DNA from: Clostridia bacterium
Lineage (GTDB): Bacteria > Bacillota > Clostridia > Oscillospirales > RGIG8002
Assembly (NCBI GenBank): GCA_017453725.1
Contig: JAFTEJ010000095.1
Span: forward strand, 1 to 32,428
Reading direction: 5' to 3'
Length of the DNA stretch: 32,428 nt
Part shown: positions 1 through 7,787 of the stretch, piece by piece
Layout: the number at the start of each line of letters is the position of its first letter
Numbering within the stretch: the first letter of the stretch is position 1
Notes under the pieces: model-generated
What the model was told of the DNA's origin: nothing
Seen by the model: the letters and a program-made list of their open reading frames with translations, nothing else
Database searches by the model: none
Translations under genes and position numbers: made by a program

Positions 1-1
1 C

Positions 2-2251
2 GGCGAGTTCGATATCGACTGCGACGGCGACGGCTTCCAGGCCGACGCTTCGCTCACGATCAACGGCGGCACGTTTGACGTTCAGACGTGGAAGGGCAGC
101 GGCGTATGGAACGACACCCTCGCGGACGCCAACAGCTGCAAAGGGCTGAAGGCGGCGGGCGACCGCGCCGAAGAGGCCGGCATCGAACCGACGCTCACGA
201 TCACCGGCGGCAGTTTCACGCTCAACACCGGCGACGACGCGCTCCATTCCGACGCCTACGCCACCGTCACCGGCGGCGCCTTCACGATAAACACCGGCGA
301 CGACGGGATGCACGCCGATACATCCCTTATCCTCGGCAGCGAAAACGGACTTGCGCGCGATCCCGACGTCCGCATCGAAAGCTCCTATGAAGGCCTCGAG
401 GGCGGCACGGTCTATATCTACTCCGGACGCTATTACGTCGTCGCCTCCGATGACGGCGTGAACGCCGCCGGCGGCAGCGGAAACGGCACTGACCCAGGCT
501 TCGGCGGAGGCGGCGGCTGGAATCCGGGCGGCGGACACGGCCCCGGCGGAAACACGCCCGGCGGCTCCTCGTCGTCAAGCGATTATAACATCTATATCTA
601 CGGCGGCGAGCTTTACGTCAACTGCGACGGCGACGGGCTCGATTCCAACGGCGGACTCTATCTCTACGGCGGCACGCAGGCGGTGTTCAGTATGCGCTCC
701 GGCGGCGATAACTCCGCGCTCGACGCCGACGGCACGATCCTCGTGCAGGGCGCGACGCTCATCACCGCCGGCTCCACCGGCGCTGACGGCACGGCGCAAA
801 GCAGCTGGTTCGGCGCGGATCAAAAATACACCGCGAGCAGAACGAGCGTTTCCGCAGGCAAGGCCGTGAACGCTTCGGCAAACGGCAGCGTACTGATGAG
901 CTATACGCTGACGAAAAACGTGAGCTACGTCCTCGCCTCCTGGCCTTCCTCCGTTTCTTCCTCCGCCCCGACGATCACGACCGCAAACAGCGCGGCGGCG
1001 TGCAAGGGCGGCTCGTGGAGCCACAGCTGGGACGACGGAGCCGTTACCGCCGCGACGGCGGAAAGCTCCGGGCTGACGACCTACACCTGCTCCGTCTGCG
1101 GCGCGACCGAAACGCAGACGATCCCCGCGCTCGTCACCGTTCCCGAATGCGACCACGCGTTTGAAGGCGGCGAAGCGACCGACGAGGGCTTCACCGTCAC
1201 CTTCGCCGGCGACGAGGGAGTCAGCTCGATCACGGTTTATGAAACGCAGGACTACTCCGGCGCGAGCGTATCCGTCGCCGCCGACGGCGCGACCGTTTCG
1301 CGCAGCAGCGCCACCGGCGAGCCCGATTCGAGCGGCGACGGGCAGGTCAACTTCACCATCGTGCTCAGCGACGGATACGCGCTCAGCGGCGTGACCGTTA
1401 CGGCGGGAACGTATAAGAACATCAAGGGCCCCGCGGATACCGGTCTCGCGAACACCTACCGCATAACCAAGATAACGGCGGATACCACCGTCACGATTAC
1501 CACCGTTCAGTGCGAGCACGGCGCCGTCGCCGACGGTACGGCTCCGCTCTGGAGCTGGAGCAGCAAGTACAACTCCGCGACGTTCTCCTACGTCTGCGCC
1601 GAATGCGGCGGAACGGTAAACATCGACGGCGCGGTAACAAGCGAACTGACGGGCACGGCCGAAATCACCTTCACGGCGACCGCATCCGTGGGAGAAACCG
1701 TCTATACGGATACGCAGACCGCCGCGCCCTTCACGGCGACCTTCGTCGGCGAACACGCGAGCGTGAACGTCTACTACACGCAGGACTACTCCGCGACGGA
1801 CGAGGAAGACGCCGCGACCGCTGTCGCGCGCGACAGCGACAGCGGACGCCCGGTCGTCAGCGGCGACGGACAGATCAACCTGACGGTCGTCGTTGAAGAC
1901 GGCTACGAGCTCGAATCCGTTACCGTCACGGGCGGATACAAGAACCTGAAGGACGTTTCCGCCGACGCGGGCGTTGCGAACACCTACCGCATAACAAAGA
2001 TCACCGGCGACCTGACGGTCACAATCACCGTCAAGGCGTCCGCTCCCGAGATCATGCCCGGCGATATGGACGGCGATAACGAGATCACGGTCGGCGACGC
2101 GCTTGCGGCGCTCCGCATCGCCGCGCGGCTCGTTGAGGAAACGGACAAAGCCATTGCGGTCGGCGACGTCGACGGCGACGGCAGCATAACCGTTTCCGAC
2201 GCCCTGCGCATACTCCGCTTCGCCGCCGGACTTATGAACAGCTTCAGATAA
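2..2251 (+). CDS. Secreted carbohydrate-binding-domain protein with C-terminal dockerin (5' end missing)
   Basis: The reading frame is open from the left edge, so start and signal peptide lie outside; 749 residues are visible. The first ~310 residues are Gly/Asp-rich beta-helix-like rungs with recurring GDDG/GDGLDSNG turns, the pattern of the Cthe_2159-type carbohydrate-binding family, interrupted by a Gly/Pro/Ser linker at about residues 160-193. A CxxC finger-like segment (Cys363, Cys366) follows, then two related ~100-residue modules (about 1184-1506 and 1727-2032), each holding TQDYS-type, SGDGQ and NTYRITKIT motifs. A second CxxC segment lies between the modules. The last ~60 residues are two dockerin-like calcium loops (GDMDGDNEITVGDAL and GDVDGDGSITVSDAL), which normally bind cohesins. 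The role is inferred as glycan binding at the surface or in a cohesin-dependent complex. It is probably co-transcribed with the next lipoprotein gene 61 nt downstream. The ligand is unknown. Confidence 0.85.
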   Translation, partial: GEFDIDCDGDGFQADASLTINGGTFDVQTWKGSGVWNDTLADANSCKGLKAAGDRAEEAGIEPTLTITGGSFTLNTGDDALHSDAYATVTGGAFTINTGDDGMHADTSLILGSENGLARDPDVRIESSYEGLEGGTVYIYSGRYYVVASDDGVNAAGGSGNGTDPGFGGGGGWNPGGGHGPGGNTPGGSSSSSDYNIYIYGGELYVNCDGDGLDSNGGLYLYGGTQAVFSMRSGGDNSALDADGTILVQGATLITAGSTGADGTAQSSWFGADQKYTASRTSVSAGKAVNASANGSVLMSYTLTKNVSYVLASWPSSVSSSAPTITTANSAAACKGGSWSHSWDDGAVTAATAESSGLTTYTCSVCGATETQTIPALVTVPECDHAFEGGEATDEGFTVTFAGDEGVSSITVYETQDYSGASVSVAADGATVSRSSATGEPDSSGDGQVNFTIVLSDGYALSGVTVTAGTYKNIKGPADTGLANTYRITKITADTTVTITTVQCEHGAVADGTAPLWSWSSKYNSATFSYVCAECGGTVNIDGAVTSELTGTAEITFTATASVGETVYTDTQTAAPFTATFVGEHASVNVYYTQDYSATDEEDAATAVARDSDSGRPVVSGDGQINLTVVVEDGYELESVTVTGGYKNLKDVSADAGVANTYRITKITGDLTVTITVKASAPEIMPGDMDGDNEITVGDALAALRIAARLVEETDKAIAVGDVDGDGSITVSDALRILRFAAGLMNSFR

Positions 2252-2312
2252 AAACACGCGTCCAGCCGACTAACCCGATAAACCTACAAATTAGGAGAAA
2301 GGAACGGTTAAT

Positions 2313-3704
2313 ATGAAAAAGATACTTGCGATAATCCTCTCTGTAATTCTCGTCGCGGCGCTTGCCGCCTGCAGCGGCACGACGAACACGGCGTCAAACG
2401 GCGGCCCGACCTCCGCCTCCGGGCGCGGACCCGGCGGCTCGCCTCCGGACGCTCCCGGCGGTAACGGCGCTCCCGGCGGAAGCAGTTCCTCCGTCGTTTA
2501 CGCCGGCGCGACCGAGATAACCTCCGCCGCGAACGAAAACGGCAAGACCTACGCCTCCTCGTCCTCCGACGAGAGCGCGTTGATGATCAGCACCTCCGAC
2601 GCCGTGACCGTAACCTCCGCGACGGTCACCAAGACCGGCGACTCCGACGGAGGCGACAACTGCAACTTCTACGGGCAGAACGCCGCCGTCCTCGTCAATG
2701 GCGGCTCGACGACAACCATCACCGGCGGCACGGTTACCTCCGACGCGGACGGCGCGAACGGCGTCTTCTGCTACGGCGGCAACGGCGGTCAGAACGGCGC
2801 TACCGGCGACGGAACGACAGTCATAATCAAGGATACGGTCATAACGACTACCGGCGACGGCTCAGGCGGTATAATGACCACCGGAGGCGGAGTGACCGAG
2901 GCCTCAAACCTCACCGTAACCACAAGCGGTCGCTCCTCCGCCGCCATCCGCACCGACAGGGGCGGCGGAACGGTCACCGTCGACGGCGGAACATATACCT
3001 CCAACGGGCTCGGCTCCCCGGCGATATACTCCACCGCGGATATTACCGTTTCCGGCGCGACGCTTGTTTCAAACCTTTCCGAAGGCGTCTGCATAGAGGG
3101 ACTGAACTCCATTACGCTCAACGACTGCGATTTGACCGCGAACAACACCAAGTGCAACGGCAACGCGACCTTCCTCGATACCGTAATGATATACCAGTCG
3201 ATGAGCGGCGACGCGGCAAGCGGCACCTCGTCCTTCACGATGACCGGCGGAAGCCTGACCAGCAAGAACGGCCACGTATTCCACGTCACGAACACAAGCT
3301 GCGTCATAACTCTCTCCGGCGTCGCGATAATCAACGAGGACGGCGAAAACGTTCTTATCTCCGTCTGCGACGACGGCTGGAGCGGCGGAAGCAACGTCGC
3401 CGTGCTTAACGCCTCGGCGCAGGTCCTCGAAGGCGCGGTGCTCGTCGGCGACAACTCCTCCCTCACGCTGACGCTCTCCGACGGCTCGGCCTTCACCGGC
3501 TATGTCGGCGGCGGCATCACAAACGCGAGCGGAAGCACCGTCTCGACCGAAGTCGGCACCGTTTCCGTAACGCTCGACGGCTCAAGCGTCTGGACGCTGA
3601 CCGCGGACAGCTACGTCGCATCGTTCAGCGGCGACGCGGCGAACGTCGTCTCCAACGGCTTTACGCTCTACGTTAACGGCGTCGCGCTGACTGGCACGAA
3701 GTAA
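2313..3704 (+). CDS. Beta-helix surface lipoprotein
   Basis: The 463-residue product starts with a lipoprotein signal peptide (MKKILAI...LAAC, lipid-acceptor Cys20), so it should be anchored on the outer face of the membrane. A Gly/Pro/Ser-rich linker (about residues 28-60) leads into a long series of short beta rungs with repeated TGGT/SGG-type turns, typical of right-handed parallel beta-helix adhesin- or pectate-lyase-like folds. I see no catalytic motif and no dockerin. The start is supported by an AGGAG-type ribosome binding site about 12 nt upstream. It follows the dockerin protein by 61 nt with no terminator between, so the two are likely one operon, closed by the hairpin at 3736-3768. 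An adhesin or glycan-binding role is inferred from fold pattern and context; the function is not known. Confidence 0.8.
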   Translation: MKKILAIILSVILVAALAACSGTTNTASNGGPTSASGRGPGGSPPDAPGGNGAPGGSSSSVVYAGATEITSAANENGKTYASSSSDESALMISTSDAVTVTSATVTKTGDSDGGDNCNFYGQNAAVLVNGGSTTTITGGTVTSDADGANGVFCYGGNGGQNGATGDGTTVIIKDTVITTTGDGSGGIMTTGGGVTEASNLTVTTSGRSSAAIRTDRGGGTVTVDGGTYTSNGLGSPAIYSTADITVSGATLVSNLSEGVCIEGLNSITLNDCDLTANNTKCNGNATFLDTVMIYQSMSGDAASGTSSFTMTGGSLTSKNGHVFHVTNTSCVITLSGVAIINEDGENVLISVCDDGWSGGSNVAVLNASAQVLEGAVLVGDNSSLTLTLSDGSAFTGYVGGGITNASGSTVSTEVGTVSVTLDGSSVWTLTADSYVASFSGDAANVVSNGFTLYVNGVALTGTK

Positions 3705-3735
3705 ACCCGCGGCAAGGATAATAATCGGCGATTCT

Positions 3736-3768
3736 CGGAGCGCTCTGTACGGGCGCTCCGCGTTTTTT
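3736..3768 (+). terminator. Rho-independent terminator of the beta-helix lipoprotein gene
   Basis: A perfect 8-bp stem CGGAGCGC/GCGCTCCG (3736-3743 with 3753-3760) has a 9-nt loop and is followed by cgtttttt. It lies 31 nt after the stop codon at 3704. Confidence 0.85.
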
Positions 3769-3773
3769 CGCGC

Positions 3774-3808
3774 AAAAAGAGCGTATGATTTCGCGATCAT
3801 ACGCTCTT
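3774..3808 (-). terminator. Rho-independent terminator of the GntR-ABC-GNAT operon
   Basis: A perfect 13-bp stem (3777-3789 with 3796-3808) has loop ttcgcg. Read on the minus strand it ends in a run of five U, 49 nt after the acetyltransferase stop. It stands back to back with the plus-strand terminator at 3736-3768, separating the two convergent operons. Confidence 0.85.
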
Positions 3809-3857
3809 GATATTACGCACTGTTATAGGAAGCATTCGGCCGCGAGTCGCGCCGCCG

Positions 3858-4307
3858 TTACAGCTTCTTCTCAAAGCATACCGCGTCGGCCTCCGAATCG
3901 TAAGGCGGATAGTTTTCACAGATAACATAGCCGTTTTTCAGATAGAAGCCGATCGCGTGGGCGTTGCCCTCGCGGCACTCCAGCAGGATGCGGCGGTAGC
4001 CGAGCTCTCTCGCCTGCTCCTCGAGCGCTTTCATAAGCGCCGCTCCGGCTCCGGCGCGGTTGCTCCGCGCGTAAACGCGCTGGATCTCGCCGGTTTCGCC
4101 GTCGAACATGCGGACGCCTGCGCAGCAAACGGGCGTTTCGCCATCGTAGCCGACGAGGAAAAACGCCTTTTCGCGTCTGAAATCCTCGAGGCGGATATGC
4201 GACGTTCCGTTATGCCCGAGGATGCTCATCAGCGCGTCGTTGAGCTCCCGCAGCAGCATACGCGCATCCGGCGAATCGGCGTCGGTTTTTACAAAAGATA
4301 AACTCAT
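3858..4307 (-). CDS. GNAT-family N-acetyltransferase
   Basis: The 149-residue protein has the size and order of a single-domain Gcn5-related acetyltransferase: a central strand (FFLVGYDGETPVCCAGVR), a motif A region (IQRVYARSNRAGAGAALMKAL) in place of the usual Q/RxxGxG/A acetyl-CoA loop, and a C-terminal motif B (ILLECREGNAHAIGFYLKNGY) that matches the family's typical A..FY.K.GF. The acceptor substrate cannot be told. It starts 18 nt after the ABC permease stop, with a purine-rich GGAAGGCGGGG site upstream, and appears to be the last gene of the operon, ending at the hairpin at 3774-3808. Whether it works with the transporter, for example by modifying an exported compound or giving resistance, is only inference from position. 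Confidence 0.85.
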   Translation of the reverse strand: MSLSFVKTDADSPDARMLLRELNDALMSILGHNGTSHIRLEDFRREKAFFLVGYDGETPVCCAGVRMFDGETGEIQRVYARSNRAGAGAALMKALEEQARELGYRRILLECREGNAHAIGFYLKNGYVICENYPPYDSEADAVCFEKKL

Positions 4308-4325
4308 ATAAGCCCCGCCTTCCGC

Positions 4326-5096
4326 TCAATCGACGTTCAGCTTTTTCAGATATAGTTTTTTCCCTATCCACGCGAGCGCCGCGCAGAGGACAACGTAATA
4401 GCAGGTCAGCAGCAGACCTATCTTCCGGAAAGAAGGCGTGAAAACCTCCCCGCCGCCGGTGAATATCGCTTTTATCGCCGGATCGGTCATACCCAGCAGG
4501 TAGACGAGCGGAAGCGCCGCCAGACCCGCGACGGTATAGATCGCCGCCGCGAACAGCACGGATTTAAGCGTCCGCGATCCGTCGAAGGAATAGCCGAGCA
4601 CTGTGCCGACGATGCCGCAAAACAGAAGGAATATCATTTCCGTGACCAGCGTCGCGGCGATAAGCGCAAACGCCGCCGTCCCCGCGGCGGTCGAGAACAC
4701 CGCTTTGATTCCTTCGATAACTTCGGTATTTATAAAAAGCATAAGAATACACAGCGCGGCGAAGACCACGCTGACGGCGACCGCGATCACCGCTGATACG
4801 AGGTGCGAGCGGTAAACCGTCGAACGCGGAAGCGGCAGTGTGTGAAACAGATATGATTCATCCTTATACGAAGTGCGGTTGAAGCGTATCCAGCAGCGTA
4901 TCAGCATATTTATCACGGTGGAGACCGCCATTGATACCGCGATTCCGAAGAATAGCCTGTTGATAAACATACCGACGGCGGAATCCTTCAACGGGTCAGT
5001 CAGACGGCAGGCAATCGTGAATACAACCGCGAACGCCGCGTAGTACGCGGGAAGCTTCAGATCCCAGATAAGATGGCGCTTTATCAGATTCTTCAT
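4326..5096 (-). CDS. ABC-2-type transporter permease
   Basis: The 256-residue integral membrane protein shows about six hydrophobic segments: near residues 17-32, 45-65, 100-123, 136-168, 183-204 and 230-246. The N-terminal stretch (MKNLIKRHLIWDLKL) and the loop YLFHTLPLPRSTVYRSHL are typical of ABC-2-like permeases that pair with a separate ATPase. The start ATG overlaps the upstream ATPase stop by one base (TAATG), indicating translational coupling; an AGGAGG site lies about 13 nt upstream inside the ATPase gene. Together with the preceding ATPase it should form an exporter or envelope-stress ABC complex of the YtrBC/Ecs type. The substrate is unknown. Confidence 0.85.
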   Translation of the reverse strand: MKNLIKRHLIWDLKLPAYYAAFAVVFTIACRLTDPLKDSAVGMFINRLFFGIAVSMAVSTVINMLIRCWIRFNRTSYKDESYLFHTLPLPRSTVYRSHLVSAVIAVAVSVVFAALCILMLFINTEVIEGIKAVFSTAAGTAAFALIAATLVTEMIFLLFCGIVGTVLGYSFDGSRTLKSVLFAAAIYTVAGLAALPLVYLLGMTDPAIKAIFTGGGEVFTPSFRKIGLLLTCYYVVLCAALAWIGKKLYLKKLNVD

Positions 5097-5788
5097 TATT
5101 TTACCGTCCTCCTGAAAATCTCGTCTATCGAGGCCATTTCTCGCTCGCGCAGCTCGTCGGCCGCGCCGGAGACGGCGACGACGCCGTCCTTGAGTATCAC
5201 TACCTCGTCAAGGATGCGCTCGACCTCCGCGATCATATGCGTGGAGATGACGAGGCTCGCGCCCTCCCGGAAGTTCGAGAGAATCGTATCGAGAATCGTC
5301 TCGCGGGTGGAGGGGTCGACTCCGCCGAGCGGCTCGTCAAGCAGATAGAGGTCCGCCTCCCTGCTCATTACAAGGATGAGCTGCAGCTTTTCCTGCATTC
5401 CCTTACTCATTTTGCGGATGCGCATATCCCCGTCCAGCTCAAGCTCGCGCAGGAGCTCGCGGGCGCGGTCCGCGCTGAAGTCGCCGTAAAACTCGGCGAA
5501 AAATCTCAGCGCGCCGGAAATCTTCATATCGCGGTCGAGATAGGTGCGCTCCGGCAGATAGGAAATACGCGCCTTGCTCTTCTCCCCTATCGGCTCTCCG
5601 CGGAAAAGTATCCTGCCTTCATCAGGTACGAGCAGATCGTTCATCAGCTTGAAAAGCGTTGATTTGCCCGCGCCGTTCTTTCCCAGAAGCCCGACGATGC
5701 GGTCGGGTCGGACCGTTATATCCACGCCCTTGAGCACCTCGTGCGTTCCGTAGCGTTTTTTCATGCCCTCGCAAGTCATCAGATCCAT
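5096..5788 (-). CDS. ABC transporter ATP-binding protein
   Basis: The 230-residue nucleotide-binding subunit has Walker A GKNGAGKST (about residues 36-44), a divergent signature MSKGMQEKL in place of LSGGQ, Walker B LYLLDEPLGGVD, and an H-loop ISTH. The variant signature and short C-terminus are usual for ATPases that serve ABC-2-type permeases. It begins one base after the GntR gene stop codon and overlaps the permease start by one base, so the three genes are tightly coupled. It is predicted to sit on the cytoplasmic face and power the permease encoded next. YtrA-linked ATPases are often induced by cell-wall-active agents; that this one is so induced is inference. Confidence 0.92.
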   Translation of the reverse strand: MDLMTCEGMKKRYGTHEVLKGVDITVRPDRIVGLLGKNGAGKSTLFKLMNDLLVPDEGRILFRGEPIGEKSKARISYLPERTYLDRDMKISGALRFFAEFYGDFSADRARELLRELELDGDMRIRKMSKGMQEKLQLILVMSREADLYLLDEPLGGVDPSTRETILDTILSNFREGASLVISTHMIAEVERILDEVVILKDGVVAVSGAADELREREMASIDEIFRRTVK

Positions 5789-5789
5789 A

Positions 5790-6152
5790 TTATCTCTCCT
5801 TCCAGAGCTTTTCTATTTCTTCCTCGGTCATTCCGACGCCTTTGAGCTCGCGCCTGAAGCGTTCGAGGCTTTCCCTCGCGAGCTTCTCCTTCTCCCGCCG
5901 TATCAGCGCCTCGTCGCGGGTGACGAACTTCCCGTTCGTGCGCTCGGTGTAAAGAAGCCCCTCGTCCTCCAGCTCGGAAAGCGCGCGCTGGGCGGTGTTC
6001 GGGTTGATCCTCGCCCGCACGGCGAGCTCGCGCACCGACGGAAGACGGCTCCCCGGCTGAAGCTCGCCCGAAACGATCCCGACGCGAAGCCGACGGACAA
6101 GCTGCATATATATCGCCCGCTCGTTGTCAAACTCAAATTCCACGGCGCTCAC
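5790..6152 (-). CDS. GntR-family (YtrA-like) transcriptional regulator
   Basis: The 120-residue protein carries the GntR winged helix near its N-terminus (IYMQLVRRLR, then LPSVRELAVRARINPNTAQRAL and a wing ending in TNGKFVT) and only a short helical tail, which is the YtrA subfamily layout. I chose the GTG at 6152 because a GGAGG site lies 7 nt before it; an upstream ATG at 6194 would add 14 residues rich in Pro, Arg and Gly and has no site. The first gene of the GntR-ABC-GNAT operon, it probably represses its own promoter through the palindrome at 6195-6214, with release by an unknown inducer. The following ATPase starts one base after its stop codon. Confidence 0.9.
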   Translation of the reverse strand: MSAVEFEFDNERAIYMQLVRRLRVGIVSGELQPGSRLPSVRELAVRARINPNTAQRALSELEDEGLLYTERTNGKFVTRDEALIRREKEKLARESLERFRRELKGVGMTEEEIEKLWKER

Positions 6153-6194
6153 TCCCCTTCCTCCGCGCGGCGCTTGCGGCGTCGCGCGAATCAC

Positions 6195-6243
6195 TGTATT
6201 ACTTAACTAATACAATAATACATTGCCCCTCCGCTTTTGTCAA
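6195..6243 (-). promoter_or_regulatory. Promoter and operator of the GntR-ABC operon
   Basis: On the minus strand TTGACA (6238-6243), a 17-nt spacer and TATTAT (6215-6220) form a near-consensus sigma-A promoter. Immediately downstream of the -10, over the expected start point, is a perfect palindrome TGTATTA-6 nt-TAATACA (6195-6214). A further TAATACA half-site (6216-6222) overlaps the -10 box. This is a classic layout for autorepression by the GntR protein encoded next. Confidence 0.8.
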
Positions 6244-6302
6244 GTGTTTTTTGCAAAAAAATCAGAATGTTTTTTGAGCCGCTTTTCAAAAGATTTAACG
6301 GC

Positions 6303-6334
6303 TTCAATATCTCTTCAATCTTCGGGGGTAAAAT
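6303..6334 (+). promoter_or_regulatory. Activator-type promoter of htrA with tandem TTCAAT repeats
   Basis: Two TTCAAT hexamers (6303-6308 and 6314-6319) are 11 bp apart start to start, one helical turn. They stand where a -35 box would be, ahead of a TAAAAT -10 (6329-6334). No good -35 is present. The same arrangement precedes the lipoprotein gene at 11054. Tandem hexamers one turn apart are typical of OmpR/PhoB-family response regulator sites; the regulator is not in this window. Confidence 0.6.
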
Positions 6335-6406
6335 CTTAATCGTAAACAGGAGAGCGGAATCACCGCTCCACATTTGAAACGCTTTTACATCAAGGAGGCA
6401 ACAATC

Positions 6407-7738
6407 ATGTACGAATACGATAACAACGGCGGGATCAACTCATACGCCGAATCCGCCCCGGCGGAAAATAAGACGCGCAAGGGCGGAAAGCTCTTCAAGC
6501 GCATATGCTCGCTCATCATCTGCGGATTGCTCTTCGGAGCCTCCGCCGCAGGCGCCTTCACCGGCGTCAACGCGCTGCTCGGCGGCGGCGAGACGGAGTC
6601 CGCAGGCGCGGTTTCCCCCGTCGGCTCCGAAACCGCGCTCGACTTTTCGACTGTATCCTATTCCTCCGACTCCGACACGCAGCAGACGCTCGACGTCAGC
6701 GACATCGCCGAGGGTATGATGCCCGCGATGGTATCCATCACCAACATCAGCGTGCAGGAGGTGCAGAGCTATTTCGGCTACTTCGGCATGGGTCAGACCC
6801 AAACGCAGAAGCAGCAGAGCAGCGGCACCGGCATCATCATCGGCGCGAACGAAAGCGAGCTTCTGATCGTGACTAACAACCACGTCGTTGAGGACGCGAC
6901 CACGCTCTCCGTCTGCTTCGTCGATAACGAGGTCTGCGAAGCGACGATAAAGGGCACCGACCCCGACAACGACCTCGCGGTCATCGCGGTCAGGCTTTCC
7001 GACATAAGCGAAGACACCTCCGCCGCGATAAAGGCGGCGAAGATCGGCGATTCCGACGCGCTGAAGGTCGGACAGCAGGTCGTCGCCATCGGTAACGCGC
7101 TCGGCTACGGGCAGTCGGTCACTACCGGCATCGTCAGCGCGCTCGGGCGGCAGATCGACACCACCGACGCCATTATGATCCAAACCGACGCGGCGATCAA
7201 TCCCGGAAACTCCGGCGGAGCGCTGCTGAATATGAGCGGCGAGGTCGTCGGGATCAACTCCGCCAAGTTCAGCTCCACCGACGTCGAGGGTATGGGCTAC
7301 GCGATTTCCATCACGACCGCGATGCCCATCATCCAGGACCTCATGAACCGCACGACCAGAGAAAAGGTCGACGGCGAAAACGCCTCCTACCTCGGCGTTA
7401 CGGGCGAAGAGATAACCTCCTCCATCTCCTCCGCCTACGGCATACCGCAGGGCATCTACGTCACCTACGTCTACGGCGGCAGCCCCGCCGAGAGCGCCGG
7501 AATAACTGTCAAAAGCGTTATCACGCATTTTGACGGCATACGCGTGACGAGCTACTCCAACCTCGAGAACCGTCTGCAATACTACGCCGCGGGCGAGACC
7601 GTCGAGGTGACGCTGCAGATACCCTACGGCAGCGAATACGTCGAAAAAACGGTCAGCGTGACCCTCGGCAGCGCCTCCGACCGCGAAAGCGATCAGAACG
7701 GCGGCGGCTTCGGATACGGACCTTACGGCAGGCGCTGA
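6407..7738 (+). CDS. htrA: HtrA/DegP-like S1C serine protease with PDZ domain, membrane-anchored
   Basis: The 443-residue protein has a short cytoplasmic N-terminus, one transmembrane segment (about residues 32-52), a trypsin-like domain with His159 (TNNHVV), Asp189 (DPDNDLAV) and Ser269 (NPGNSGGAL), and a C-terminal PDZ domain (about 325-425) ending in a Gly/Tyr tail. This is the usual Firmicutes HtrA layout, acting outside the membrane on misfolded exported proteins. The ATG at 6407 is chosen for the strong AAGGAGG site before it; an upstream TTG has none. It heads the cluster with an export adaptor and a MacB-like transporter, with 49 nt to the next gene and no terminator. This suggests protease and transporter are induced together under envelope stress. 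Confidence 0.93.
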   Translation: MYEYDNNGGINSYAESAPAENKTRKGGKLFKRICSLIICGLLFGASAAGAFTGVNALLGGGETESAGAVSPVGSETALDFSTVSYSSDSDTQQTLDVSDIAEGMMPAMVSITNISVQEVQSYFGYFGMGQTQTQKQQSSGTGIIIGANESELLIVTNNHVVEDATTLSVCFVDNEVCEATIKGTDPDNDLAVIAVRLSDISEDTSAAIKAAKIGDSDALKVGQQVVAIGNALGYGQSVTTGIVSALGRQIDTTDAIMIQTDAAINPGNSGGALLNMSGEVVGINSAKFSSTDVEGMGYAISITTAMPIIQDLMNRTTREKVDGENASYLGVTGEEITSSISSAYGIPQGIYVTYVYGGSPAESAGITVKSVITHFDGIRVTSYSNLENRLQYYAAGETVEVTLQIPYGSEYVEKTVSVTLGSASDRESDQNGGGFGYGPYGRR

Positions 7739-7787
7739 CAGGCGCTTATCCTATCAAAAAACAACAACCTGAAAGGAAAAACCGACA

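Noticed and set aside
2640-3300. CRISPR-like or satellite array in the Gly-rich repeats of the beta-helix genes
   Set aside because: The short GGCGG-type repeats follow codon phase and encode beta-helix turns; there are no constant repeats with unique spacers.
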